This document shows, piece by piece, positions 28,815-37,519 of a stretch of DNA of 64,000 nt (its first letter is position 1; each line of letters starts with the position of its first letter). Both the position numbers and the translations under genes were made by a program. The DNA lies in the NCBI RefSeq assembly GCF_004114915.1, contig NZ_CP022219.1:6850501-6914500 (forward strand). Reading direction: 5' to 3'. Origin of the DNA: Bradyrhizobium guangxiense (lineage in GTDB: Bacteria; Pseudomonadota; Alphaproteobacteria; Rhizobiales; Xanthobacteraceae). The notes below the pieces were generated by a model. That model made no database searches, had not been told where the DNA came from, and saw nothing but the letters and a program-made list of their open reading frames with translations.

Positions 28815-30263
28815 TTACATGTTGTAGGCGCGCTCGGTGTGCTCGGTGATGTCGAGGCCTTCACGCTCGCTCTCGACATTGGCGCGGAGGCCAACGATCA
28901 CATCGACGACCTTGTAGAGGATCGCCGAACCGACGCCCGACCACACCAGCGTGGTGCAGACGCCCCAGATCTGGGAGACCATCTGCGCCGCGAAGTCGTA
29001 ATCGGCAACCTTCGGCGGGATCGCGGTGTAGTCGATGATGCCGGCGCCGCCGAGGGCCGGGTTCACCAGGATGCCGGTGCCGAGAGCGCCGACGATGCCG
29101 CCGATGCAGTGCACGCCGAACACGTCGAGGCTGTCATCGTAACCGAGCGCGTTCTTCACGACGGTGCAGAAGAACAGGCAGACCACGCCGACCACGAGGC
29201 CGAGGACGATCGCACCCATCACACCGGCGAAGCCGGCGGCAGGCGTGACGGCCACGAGACCCGCGACGGCGCCCGAGATGACGCCGAGCACCGACGGGTG
29301 ACCCTTCACGATCCACTCCGCGAACATCCACGACAGCGCGGCGGCTGCGGTGGCGACAAAGGAGTTGGTCATGGCGAGGGCTGCGCCGCCATTGGCTTCG
29401 AGGTTGGAGCCGGCGTTGAAGCCGAACCAGCCGACCCAGAGCAGCGAGGCGCCGATCATCGACATGGTCAGCGAGTGCGGAGCCATCAGCTCCTTGCCGT
29501 AACCGACGCGCTTGCCGATCAGGAGGGCGCCGACGAGACCTGCGATGCCGGCGTTGATGTGCACCACCGTGCCGCCCGCGAAGTCGATCGCGCCCTTCTT
29601 GAAGATCCAGCCGGCGTCGGCGTTGATTTCGTCGAGCTTGGCCTGCGCCGCGGTCTTCGCCGCCGCATCCCCCGCCGCAGCAAGAGCCTTGGCAGCATCC
29701 TGAATCGCGTCCGGGCCCGGCCAGTACCAGACCATGTGCGCGATCGGGAAGTAGATCAGCGTGACCCAGAGCGGGATGAAGAGCGCGATCGCCGAGAACT
29801 TCATGCGCTCGGCGAAGGCGCCGACGATGAGGGCGGGCGTGATCGCCGCGAAGGTCATCTGGAAGCACATGTAGATGAGCTCCGAGATGTTGGCATCGAC
29901 CGAGAAGGTCGCGGCCTTCGAGTCGGTGGTGACGCCCATCATGAAGGCCTTGGAGAAGCCGCCGATGAAGTCGGAGCCGCCGGTGAAGGCGAGGCTGTAG
30001 CCGTACACGGCCCAGATCACGGTGACGACGCAGACGGTGTAGAACACCTGCATCAGGACGGAGAGCATGTTCTTGGAACGGACGAGACCGCCGTAGAACA
30101 GCGCGAGGCCGGGGATCGTCATCAACAGCACGAGCACTGTCGATGTCAGCATCCAGGCGTTGTCTCCCTTGTTGACCGTTGGCTCGGCGTAGGCTGCGGT
30201 CGCAGCGAACAGGCCGACTGCGAGAGCCGCCAATCCCGCGCCATAGGGACGCTTGAACGTCAT
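28815..30263 (-). CDS. amtB: Ammonium transporter AmtB, copy 1
   Basis: AmtB imports ammonium across the inner membrane and is gated by GlnK. The 482-residue protein has a signal-like N-terminus (MTFKRPYGAGLAALAVGLFA...AYAE) and eleven or so membrane helices. It carries the pore-region GWFGFNAGSNLE and the paired histidines in GGTVVHINAG and FGVHCIGG. A charged insert (KALAAAGDAAAKTAAQAKLDE) lies mid-protein, as in other alphaproteobacterial members. It follows glnK by 37 bp in one operon and ends in a strong terminator. The start ATG 30263 was chosen over an extension to 30347, which would overlap glnK. Confidence 0.96.
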   Translation of the reverse strand: MTFKRPYGAGLAALAVGLFAATAAYAEPTVNKGDNAWMLTSTVLVLLMTIPGLALFYGGLVRSKNMLSVLMQVFYTVCVVTVIWAVYGYSLAFTGGSDFIGGFSKAFMMGVTTDSKAATFSVDANISELIYMCFQMTFAAITPALIVGAFAERMKFSAIALFIPLWVTLIYFPIAHMVWYWPGPDAIQDAAKALAAAGDAAAKTAAQAKLDEINADAGWIFKKGAIDFAGGTVVHINAGIAGLVGALLIGKRVGYGKELMAPHSLTMSMIGASLLWVGWFGFNAGSNLEANGGAALAMTNSFVATAAAALSWMFAEWIVKGHPSVLGVISGAVAGLVAVTPAAGFAGVMGAIVLGLVVGVVCLFFCTVVKNALGYDDSLDVFGVHCIGGIVGALGTGILVNPALGGAGIIDYTAIPPKVADYDFAAQMVSQIWGVCTTLVWSGVGSAILYKVVDVIVGLRANVESEREGLDITEHTERAYNM

Positions 30264-30300
30264 AATATTCACTCCTGCTTGGATAAGGTTGAGCGCGAAA

Positions 30301-30639
30301 TCAGAGGGCCGCGGCATCGGCCTCGCCGGTGCGGATGCGAACCGCATGGTCGAGGTTGATGACGAAGATCTTGCCGTCGCCGATCTGTCCGGTTTTCGCA
30401 GCGGACGTGATGGCGTCGATGGTCTTGTCGACCTGGTCGGAGGCGACAGCGACCTCGATCTTGATCTTGGGCAGGAAGCTCACGGCATATTCGGCGCCGC
30501 GATAGATTTCCGTATGGCCTTTCTGGCGGCCATACCCCTTGACTTCCGTCACCGTGAGACCGTGAACGCCGATGGCGGTCAGGGCGTCACGGACTTCTTC
30601 CAGCTTGAATGGCTTGATAATCGCCATAACAATTTTCAT
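30301..30639 (-). CDS. glnK: PII signalling protein GlnK, copy 1
   Basis: GlnK senses 2-oxoglutarate, ADP and ATP, is uridylylated by GlnD, and blocks AmtB when nitrogen is plentiful. The 112-residue protein starts [16 protein letters not shown] and has the T-loop with the uridylylation tyrosine Y51 in [12 protein letters not shown]. The C-loop signature [11 protein letters not shown] is also present. The 133-codon frame to 30702 extends past the conserved start. A sigma-54 promoter lies about 107 bp upstream. Confidence 0.97.
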   Translation of the reverse strand: MKIVMAIIKPFKLEEVRDALTAIGVHGLTVTEVKGYGRQKGHTEIYRGAEYAVSFLPKIKIEVAVASDQVDKTIDAITSAAKTGQIGDGKIFVINLDHAVRIRTGEADAAAL

Positions 30640-30745
30640 GGGTCCTATCCCCGCTTGGGCCCGGTCCGGACGTGGCCGGGCGTTTCTCGACTGGTTCGCC
30701 ACGAGGGAGAAGTTTCACTACGCGGGCACAGCCGGGACCCCTAGA

Positions 30746-30762
30746 ATCAAATGCCGTGCCAG
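30746..30762 (-). promoter_or_regulatory. Sigma-54 promoter of glnK1-amtB1
   Basis: On the leftward strand CTGGCACG-GCAT-TTGAT matches the RpoN consensus TGGCACG-N4-TTGCA, with a perfect -24 element and one mismatch in the -12 element. The spacing is exact. Transcription would start near 30735, about 95 nt upstream of glnK. This fits nitrogen-limitation control through NtrC. No other gene lies in the 30640-30951 gap; no clear NtrC site was found. Confidence 0.8.
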
Positions 30763-30951
30763 ATCAGGCGTATTGCCTAACGGATTATGAAAACGGGGGT
30801 TTTCGCGTTAGACGGGTGCCGCGGTGCGGTGCGCCATTCCGTCGCGCCCAAAACGTGGTCATGCCTGCTCAAAACAAAAGCACGACAGGCTGCCGACACA
30901 ATGTTGCTCATGTGTCGGGCAGCTGAAAGGTAATTAAGTAGCGTCGGCGCT

Positions 30952-32253
30952 CTATTGCAAGGCTTCGCCGTGCTGCGAAATATCGAGCCCCTCGAGCTCG
31001 TGCTCACGGGATACGCGCAAGGGCACGAACAGGCCGACCAGCTTGAGCAGGATGAAGCTCACGCCCGCCGACCAGACGAAGGTGACGGCGACGCCGTAGA
31101 ACTGGATCAGCAATTGCTGGGGATGGCCCTCGAGGAGGCCGGCGGTGCCGCCGATGGCGCTGGTCGCGAACACACCGCCAAGCAGGGTGCCGGTCAGGCC
31201 TCCGATGCCGTGGACGCCGAACACGTCGAGCGAATCGTCATAGTCGAAACGGTGCTTCAGCCAGGTGCAGGCCCAGTAGCAAACCGCACCTGCGATGATG
31301 CCGATGACGATGCCGTGCCAGGGTGCGACGAATCCGGAGGCCGGCGTGATGGTGCCGAGCCCGGCCACCGCGCCGGAGATCATGCCGAGAACCGAGGGCT
31401 TGCGCCGCGTCGACCATTCGATCGCGCCCCAGGTCAGCGCGCCGGCGCAGGCGGCGAGATGGGTGGCGATGATCGCCAACACCGCGCGCGAATTGGCGGC
31501 GCCCGCCGAGCCGCCGTTGAAGCCGAACCAGCCGACCCACAACAGGCCGGTGCCCATCACCGCGAGCGAGAGATCGAACGGCGAGAGGTTTTCGGTGCCG
31601 TAGCCGTGGCGACGCCCCATCACCTTGGCGGCAACGAGGCCGCCGGTGCCGGCCGACAGGTGCACCACGAGACCGCCAGCGAAGTCGAGCACGCCCATGC
31701 TGTTGAGAAAACCGCCGCCCCATACCCAATGCGCCAGCGGAATGTAGACGAAGATGAACCAGGCGACCGAGAACAGGAGGTAGGCGGAGAACCGCATCCG
31801 GTCGGCGACCGAGCCAGCGACCAGCGCCACTGTGATGATGGCAAACGTCATCTGGTACAGCATGAACAGCGCTTCCGGGATGGTCTTCGCCGCCGGATTG
31901 ACACTGTCCATGGTCATGCCGGCCAGGAACCAGCGGTCGAGCGTGCCGATCCACGGGCCGTCGCCGACGAAGCACAGCGAATAGCCGAACGCGACCCAGA
32001 GAATGGAGATCAGCGTCACCGCCGCCAGGCTCTGCGCCATGGTGGCGAGCACGTTCTTCTTGCGCACCATGCCGGAATAGAACAGCGCAAGCCCCGGGAT
32101 CGTCATCATCAGCACCAGCGCGGTGGCGACGATCATCCAGGCGGTGTCTGCGGTGTTGATCTGGGACTCCGCCGCGTAGGCGGGTGCGGCCATGACCGAC
32201 ACAAATCCGATCGGCGCAGCCATTACGGCCGCGCGGCGCAACAATCCCGCCAT
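30952..32253 (-). CDS. amtB: Ammonium transporter AmtB, copy 2
   Basis: A second Amt-family ammonium channel, 433 residues, with a signal-like start (MAGLLRRAAVMAAPIGFVSVMAAPAYA). It has the GWFGFNGGSAGAANS pore segment, GGLVVHLSAG and FGVHGIGG. It lacks the charged mid-protein insert present in copy 1. It forms an operon with glnK copy 2, which ends 73 bp upstream. The two glnK-amtB pairs are tandem and in the same orientation, so one probably arose by duplication or was kept for a different affinity or regulation. Confidence 0.95.
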   Translation of the reverse strand: MAGLLRRAAVMAAPIGFVSVMAAPAYAAESQINTADTAWMIVATALVLMMTIPGLALFYSGMVRKKNVLATMAQSLAAVTLISILWVAFGYSLCFVGDGPWIGTLDRWFLAGMTMDSVNPAAKTIPEALFMLYQMTFAIITVALVAGSVADRMRFSAYLLFSVAWFIFVYIPLAHWVWGGGFLNSMGVLDFAGGLVVHLSAGTGGLVAAKVMGRRHGYGTENLSPFDLSLAVMGTGLLWVGWFGFNGGSAGAANSRAVLAIIATHLAACAGALTWGAIEWSTRRKPSVLGMISGAVAGLGTITPASGFVAPWHGIVIGIIAGAVCYWACTWLKHRFDYDDSLDVFGVHGIGGLTGTLLGGVFATSAIGGTAGLLEGHPQQLLIQFYGVAVTFVWSAGVSFILLKLVGLFVPLRVSREHELEGLDISQHGEALQ

Positions 32254-32326
32254 GTCGTTTCCCCCAGCAGTGATGACGTCGCACGCTGTGGCGTCGTTGC
32301 CCTGTGCGATCGAAGAGTAAGTTATG

Positions 32327-32716
<390 letters not shown>

Positions 32717-32911
32717 TCAATCTGGCATCTTTCCGGGCAAATGGCACAAAAAAGTTGCAGATTGAAGCGGAAAAACGTTTGGCCGAGGGCGGTCATGTGA
32801 ACGGCCGCCTCTGTACAGGGCAGCCGTCCATCCTTCACAATGCATTTTTGGCATGGATGCGGTGAACCCAGGCGTCCCGGCCGGGACATAAGTATGTTCG
32901 AGGGGGACTTC

Positions 32912-33793
32912 ATGGCGAGTTGGTTCTACGCGTCCGAGGGCAAGCAGCAGGGGCCCTTTCCGGAAGGGCAATTTCGCGATCTCATCGCCCAGGGCGTCGT
33001 GCGCCTGGACACGCTGGTGTGGACCGAGGGCATGGCCGGCTGGCAGAAGGCCGCCGAAATTCCCGGCCTGATTGGCGGCGGCGCGCCGCCGATGGTTCCG
33101 GGCGGCGGGCCCCCGATGATGGGTGCTGGTGGTTATGGCGGCGCAACCAGCGGCGGATCGCTGTCGATCGATTTTGGCATCTGGGACTTCACCTGGCGCA
33201 CGCTGGTGCTCGCGATCGGCTCGTGCTTCATCATCCCGGTGCCGTGGCTGTTCGTCTGGTACACGAAATGGATCGTGCCCTGCATCAAGGTCCCCGGGCG
33301 CCCCAATCTCAGCTTCACCGGCAGCGCGATGACGCTGGTGCCCTGGTTCTTCGGCTTCATCGTTCTGGCGATCGCGCTCGGCTTCGTCGGCAGCCAGTTG
33401 CTGAGCAATTTGCTATTCATCGTCCAGATCGTGCTCTATTGGCTGCTGATCAAATGGATGATCGCGAACCTCGCCTCCAACGGGCAGCCGCTGGGCCTGA
33501 GCTTCACCGGCTCGGTCTGGGCCTATATCGGCTGGAATCTGCTGTTTGCGATTTTCATCATCACCATCATCGGTTGGGCCTGGGTGGCCGCGGCGCAGAT
33601 GCGCTGGTTCTGCCGCAGCATCGAAGGCACGCGGCGCGAGATCGTGTTCAAGGGCAGCGGCCTCGACATCCTCTGGCGCGGCATTGTGGCGGCGATCCTG
33701 TGCAGCCTGATCATCCCGATCCCGTGGGTGTATCGCTGGATCATGAACTGGTTCGCGTCGCAGACCGAGCTCGCGCCGCGCGGGTCGGTGTGA
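32912..33793 (+). CDS. GYF_2-domain membrane protein
   Basis: The 293-residue protein starts with a GYF_2 domain (residues about 1-52: WFYASEGKQQGPFPEGQFRDLI ... WTEGMAGWQKAAEI), a small adaptor fold also written DUF4339. A Gly/Pro linker (54-72) follows, then about six membrane segments that resemble DUF898/YjgN-like proteins. I chose ATG 32912 because AGGGGG lies 8 bp upstream; ATG 32894 is also in frame. Function is unknown. It is monocistronic, facing away from the glnK2 operon. Confidence 0.8.
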   Translation: MASWFYASEGKQQGPFPEGQFRDLIAQGVVRLDTLVWTEGMAGWQKAAEIPGLIGGGAPPMVPGGGPPMMGAGGYGGATSGGSLSIDFGIWDFTWRTLVLAIGSCFIIPVPWLFVWYTKWIVPCIKVPGRPNLSFTGSAMTLVPWFFGFIVLAIALGFVGSQLLSNLLFIVQIVLYWLLIKWMIANLASNGQPLGLSFTGSVWAYIGWNLLFAIFIITIIGWAWVAAAQMRWFCRSIEGTRREIVFKGSGLDILWRGIVAAILCSLIIPIPWVYRWIMNWFASQTELAPRGSV

Positions 33794-33801
33794 CCGGAAA
33801 T

Positions 33802-33826
33802 CTCAAACGCTTCCATCGCGCTTGAG
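33802..33826. terminator. Hairpin between GYF_2 and tesB genes
   Basis: CTCAAACGC and GCGCTTGAG pair with one mismatch across a 7-nt loop between two convergent genes. No T tract is present, so activity is uncertain. Confidence 0.35.
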
Positions 33827-33830
33827 GTGA

Positions 33831-34694
33831 TCAGCTCCTCCGCTCGCGCACCGAGCCTTCCTGCGCGACGGAGGCGACCAGCGTGCCGTCGGGTTTGAAG
33901 ATCGAGCCGCGCGTCAAGCCGCGGCCGCCGCGCGCGCTCGGCGAATCCTGGGCATAGAGCAGCCATTCGTCGGCGCGGAACGGGCGGTGAAACCACATCG
34001 CGTGGTCGAGGCTCGCCGGCATCATGCGCTTGTCGAACAGCGTGCGGCCGTAGCGGGCCATGATCGCGTCGAGCAGCGAGAAGTCCGAGGCGTAGGCGAG
34101 CGCGCACATGTGCAGCGCCGGGTCGTCCGGCAGCGTGGCCGCGGTCTTGATCCAGACATGGATGCGGCCGTCGTCGATCTTCTGGCCGAAATAGCGGCCG
34201 AGCTCGACCGGACGCAGCTCGATCGGCCGATCGGATTCATAGTAGCGGCGGATGAACTCCGGCATCTCCTTGAACATCGGCTGCTTCGCCACCTCCTCCG
34301 CCGTGAGCTTTTCCGGTGGCGGCACGTCGGGCATCTTGTCCTGATGGTCGAAGGCACTCTCTTCCTCGGCATGGAAGGACACCATGATCGAGAAGATCGC
34401 ATTGCCATGCTGGATCGCGGTGACGCGGCGAGTCGAATAGCTCTTGCCGTCGCGCAGGCGCTCGACCTGATAGATAATCGGAATCTGCGGATCGCCCGGC
34501 AGGATGAAATAACAATGCAGCGAATGCGGCAGCCGGCCCTCGACGGTGCGGCAGGCCGCGACCATCGCCTGTCCGATCACCTGACCGCCGAACACCCGCT
34601 GCCAGCTCGTCTTCGGACTGTTGCCGCGGAACAGGTTCACCTCGAGCTGTTCGAGGTCGAGGATCGCAATCAGGTCGATCAGGCCTTTGGACAT
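33831..34694 (-). CDS. tesB: Acyl-CoA thioesterase II
   Basis: TesB hydrolyses medium- and long-chain acyl-CoA to fatty acid and CoA. The 287-residue protein is a double hotdog with the N-terminal QRVFGGQVIGQAMVAA segment, LPHSLHCYFILPGDP, and the C-terminal MPASLDHAMWFHRPFRADEW region that holds the catalytic aspartate. The start MSKGLIDLI (ATG 34694) is the family start; upstream in-frame codons lie in a palindromic repeat. It is convergent with the GYF_2 gene. Confidence 0.95.
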   Translation of the reverse strand: MSKGLIDLIAILDLEQLEVNLFRGNSPKTSWQRVFGGQVIGQAMVAACRTVEGRLPHSLHCYFILPGDPQIPIIYQVERLRDGKSYSTRRVTAIQHGNAIFSIMVSFHAEEESAFDHQDKMPDVPPPEKLTAEEVAKQPMFKEMPEFIRRYYESDRPIELRPVELGRYFGQKIDDGRIHVWIKTAATLPDDPALHMCALAYASDFSLLDAIMARYGRTLFDKRMMPASLDHAMWFHRPFRADEWLLYAQDSPSARGGRGLTRGSIFKPDGTLVASVAQEGSVRERRS

Positions 34695-34714
34695 GATGGT
34701 TCTTTCTGGTGCTA

Positions 34715-34829
34715 CGTCATTCCGGGGCGCACGCAGTGCGAACTCTGGTGCGCAAGTGCGCACCAGAGAATCTCGAGGTGATAACCTCTGGATTCCGGGT
34801 TCGCGCTGGCCCGCGCCGCGGAATGACGG
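34715..34829. repeat. GTCATTCCGGGG-family palindromic repeat
   Basis: CGTCATTCCGGGGCGC on the left is mirrored by GCGGAATGACGGG on the right, with inner hairpin GCGCAAGTGCGC. It is a full-length relative of the elements at 12445 and 53496. It lies between the divergent tesB and ubiH-type genes. Confidence 0.78.
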
Positions 34830-34917
34830 GATCGGGCCGTTCCGCCCTTGTTTCACCGCACTGTTTCGCCCAGCTCAAGTCTGCTAGCAAGACCAAGAAT
34901 TGGCCGGGAATTTGGGT

Positions 34918-36138
34918 ATGTCGGTACAGGGTAGCATTGTCATTGGTGGCGGCGCGTTTGCAGGGCTTGCGCTGGCCCTGGCGCTGCGACAGGGGCTCGG
35001 GCCCGAGATTCCCGTCATTGTCGCCGATCCCGCGCTTGGTACGCGGCCGAGCCGCGACCCCCGCGCCACCGCGATCGTGGCCGCCTGCCGCCGCCTGTTC
35101 GAGGCGATCGGTGCCTGGGACGACGTCAGGGCCGAGGCGCAGCCGATCCTCGACATGGTCGTCACCGATTCCAAGCTGGAGGACGCCACCCGTCCGGTCT
35201 TCCTGAACTTCGCCGGCGATGTCGCGCCCGGCGAACCCTTTGCGCACATGGTCGAGAACCGCCGCCTGATCGATGCGCTGACGGCGCGTGCGGAAGCCGA
35301 GGGCATCGATCTTCGTGCCACCCCCGTGGTGTCCTACGACGCGCACGCCGAAGGCATCGATGTGACGCTCGGCGACGGCAGCGGGATTGCGGCGAGCCTG
35401 CTGGTCGCCGCCGATGGCGCGCGGTCAAGATTGCGCGAGCGCGCCGGCATCGCGACCCATGGCTGGGAGTATGACCAATCCGGCATCGTCGTCACCGTCG
35501 GCCATGAGCGCGATCACGAGGGCCGCGCCGAGGAGCACTTCCTGCCCGCAGGTCCCTTCGCGATCCTGCCGCTCTCGGGCAAGCGTTCGTCCCTGGTGTG
35601 GACCGAGCGCCGCGCCGAGGCCGCGCGCATCGTCGCGCTCGGTGACGAGGAGTTCCACGCCGAGCTCGAGCAGCGTTTCGGCCTGCATCTCGGCGAGGTC
35701 AAGGCGCTCGACGAGCCGCGCGCGTTTCCGCTGTCCTATTTCGTCGCGCGCTCCTTCATCGCCGAGCGCCTCGCGCTGGTTGGCGACGCCGCCCACGTCA
35801 TCCACCCCATCGCGGGCCAGGGCCTCAACATGGGGTTGAAGGACGTTGCTGCGCTGGCCGAAGTCGTCGTCGATGCCGCGCGGCTCGGCATGGATCTCGG
35901 CGCGGCCGACGTGCTCGAGCGCTACCAGCGCTGGCGCCGCTTCGACACCATGGCGATGGGCGTCGCCACCAATTCGCTGAACTTCCTGTTCTCGAACCAG
36001 TCGACGCTGCTGCGCACCGTCCGCGACATCGGTCTCGGCCTCGTCGACCGCGCCCCGCCGCTGAAGAACCTCTTCATCCGCCAGGCCGCTGGGCTCACTG
36101 GCGAGGTGCCGCGGCTGTTGAAGGGCGAGGCACTGTAA
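34918..36138 (+). CDS. FAD-dependent ubiquinone-biosynthesis hydroxylase
   Basis: The 406-residue protein is a UbiH/UbiF/UbiL-type aromatic-ring monooxygenase. It has the FAD-binding GGGAFAGLALALAL (10-23), the RDPRATAIVAACRRLFEAIGAW signature and the GDAAHVIHPIAGQGLNMGLKD motif (about 289-309) characteristic of ubiquinone hydroxylases. Which ring position it hydroxylates cannot be read from sequence. ATG 34918 is preferred over an in-frame TTG at 34900. It is convergent with the Trm112-like gene. Confidence 0.9.
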   Translation: MSVQGSIVIGGGAFAGLALALALRQGLGPEIPVIVADPALGTRPSRDPRATAIVAACRRLFEAIGAWDDVRAEAQPILDMVVTDSKLEDATRPVFLNFAGDVAPGEPFAHMVENRRLIDALTARAEAEGIDLRATPVVSYDAHAEGIDVTLGDGSGIAASLLVAADGARSRLRERAGIATHGWEYDQSGIVVTVGHERDHEGRAEEHFLPAGPFAILPLSGKRSSLVWTERRAEAARIVALGDEEFHAELEQRFGLHLGEVKALDEPRAFPLSYFVARSFIAERLALVGDAAHVIHPIAGQGLNMGLKDVAALAEVVVDAARLGMDLGAADVLERYQRWRRFDTMAMGVATNSLNFLFSNQSTLLRTVRDIGLGLVDRAPPLKNLFIRQAAGLTGEVPRLLKGEAL

Positions 36139-36185
36139 GGGCGAATGGTGAGTGGCGAGTGGTATCCATTCGCTATTCGCTGTTC

Positions 36186-36383
36186 TCAATCGATCTTGCG
36201 CGCCTCTTCCGGCAGCATGATCGGGATGCCGTCACGGATCGGATAAGCCAGCTTGGCGCTGCGCGAGATCAGCTCCTGCTTCGCCGAGTCGAACTCCAGC
36301 GGTCCCTTGGTCAGCGGGCAGACAAGAATCTCCAGCAGTTTGGGATCGACGCTGGCTTCTGGACGTTCGGTGGGCGCGTTCAT
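36186..36383 (-). CDS. Trm112-family small protein
   Basis: The 65-residue protein has the conserved [14 protein letters not shown] and [16 protein letters not shown] blocks of the bacterial Trm112/YcaR family (UPF0434). The zinc cysteines of the eukaryotic form are mostly absent. Eukaryotic Trm112 activates several methyltransferases; the bacterial role is not settled. The start [10 protein letters not shown] (ATG 36383) is preferred over an upstream extension to 36440. Confidence 0.9.
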   Translation of the reverse strand: MNAPTERPEASVDPKLLEILVCPLTKGPLEFDSAKQELISRSAKLAYPIRDGIPIMLPEEARKID

Positions 36384-36506
36384 GGGGGTCTCCGGCAATC
36401 GGTTGCCTCTAGCATAGAAATTTGCGTCCGCCCATTGCACCCGCTAAGGCGCCTTCCGGCGAACTGCATACTGCTTCGCGGCAACAAAACCCGGCACAGC
36501 AAGACC

Positions 36507-37037
36507 CTACGCGGAGAGCATCGTTGAGACCTCGTCGAGCAGGATCTGGAGCCGTGCTGCCGGCACCGGCGCGCCCGACAGGGCAAAGCCGAGAAACGTC
36601 CAATAGAGGATCTGGGCGCGGGCCTGCGCCGTCGCCGCCGCGAGCCCGCGCTTCGCCAGCAGCTGCTCGATATAGTCGAGCCTGCGGCGGTCGATTGCGC
36701 GCACCGCCCCTTGCGCCGCCGCATCGAAGGCCGCCCAGTTCCGCACCGCGCGCTCGAGATCGAGCCGCGCCCCGAACGACCTGTGCAGCAGCGCCTTCAG
36801 CGGCTCGGCGCCGGTCGCCTCGACGTCGGCGATGATCTGCTCCGCCGCGATCTCGCGCCAGCGTTTCAGCACGGCGGCCTGGAAGGCCCCGAGATCGGCG
36901 AAATGCCAATAGAAGCTGCCGCGCGACACGCCCATGGCCTTTGCAAGCGGGTCGGCCTTGAGCGCGGTGAACCCGCTCCTGGCCAGCGCCTTGAGGCCTT
37001 CCTTGATCCAGTCGTCGGCGGAGAGCTGCTCGGTCAT
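36507..37037 (-). CDS. TetR-family transcriptional regulator
   Basis: The 176-residue protein has an N-terminal helix-turn-helix (LKADPLAKAMGVSRGSFYWHF, about 26-46) and a C-terminal ligand domain. It is divergent from a three-gene operon (37139-39196), with two palindromic operators between them. That layout is typical of a repressor that controls itself and its neighbour, and the ligand is probably connected with an acyl-CoA or related metabolite handled by that operon. An in-frame ATG at 37058 overlaps the first operator, so I prefer 37037. Confidence 0.9.
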   Translation of the reverse strand: MTEQLSADDWIKEGLKALARSGFTALKADPLAKAMGVSRGSFYWHFADLGAFQAAVLKRWREIAAEQIIADVEATGAEPLKALLHRSFGARLDLERAVRNWAAFDAAAQGAVRAIDRRRLDYIEQLLAKRGLAAATAQARAQILYWTFLGFALSGAPVPAARLQILLDEVSTMLSA

Positions 37038-37056
37038 GTCGGTTCCCAGGTCCACC

Positions 37057-37070
37057 ATACACTAGTGTAT
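37057..37070. promoter_or_regulatory. TetR operator 1 (14-bp palindrome)
   Basis: ATACACTAGTGTAT is a perfect 14-bp palindrome that abuts a consensus -35 box TTGACA (37070-37075) of the rightward operon. Binding here would block both divergent promoters. Confidence 0.75.
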
Positions 37071-37098
37071 TGACACGCCGGCGGCCAGCGCCTATCTC
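37070..37098 (+). promoter_or_regulatory. Promoter of the rightward operon
   Basis: TTGACA at 37070-37075 is followed 17 bp later by TATCTC (37093-37098), a weak -10. The -35 touches operator 1 and operator 2 starts just after the -10, so a repressor could exclude polymerase at both ends. Confidence 0.55.
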
Positions 37099-37099
37099 T

Positions 37100-37117
37100 C
37101 CATACGGTACTGTATGG
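37100..37117. promoter_or_regulatory. TetR operator 2
   Basis: CCATAC and GTATGG are separated by 6 bp (GGTACT). The half-site ATAC is shared with operator 1, and the two dyad centres are about 45 bp apart. Confidence 0.65.
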
Positions 37118-37138
37118 ATAGCCGGGCGAGGTCTGCCG

Positions 37139-37489
37139 ATGCGTGATCTGCTGCTGCAATGTGCAGGCGCCGCGGGAATCCTGGTCGCCCTGATCCATGG
37201 CGTGCTGGGCGAAACCAAGGTGTTCGCCAAAGCGACCATCACCCCGGAGAGCCTGCGCACCTTGATCCGCCTGGTCTGGCAGGCCGGCACGGTCGCTTGG
37301 ATCGGCGGCGGCGTGCTCCTGCTTGCCGCACCGTTACTGGGATCGGACAGCGCGCGGCACTGGATCGTCGCGACGATCGTCGCCGTCTACGGCTTTGCGG
37401 CCGTCGCCAACGCCTGGTGGTCGCGCGGACGCGGCTTTGGCTGGAAGGCTCTCGCCGCCGTGGTCGCGCTGGCGGTCGCCGGATACTGA
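37139..37489 (+). CDS. Small integral membrane protein
   Basis: The 116-residue protein has about four hydrophobic helices and begins MRDLLLQCAGAAGILVALIHGVLGETKVF. I recognise no specific family, although small membrane proteins of this kind often accompany TetR-controlled operons in rhizobia. It is the first gene of the operon after the TetR operators, 30 bp upstream of the crotonase gene. ATG 37139 gives the first residue of the first helix; the in-frame TTG at 37070 is upstream of the operator. Confidence 0.72.
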   Translation: MRDLLLQCAGAAGILVALIHGVLGETKVFAKATITPESLRTLIRLVWQAGTVAWIGGGVLLLAAPLLGSDSARHWIVATIVAVYGFAAVANAWWSRGRGFGWKALAAVVALAVAGY

Positions 37490-37519
37490 ACCTGCGCTGC
37501 GAGCCAAGGGAGAAGCACG

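Noticed and set aside
32742..32759. TGGCAC...TTGCA resembling a sigma-54 promoter in the glnK2 upstream gap
   Set aside because: The GG-to-GC spacing is two bases too long and it points away from glnK2.
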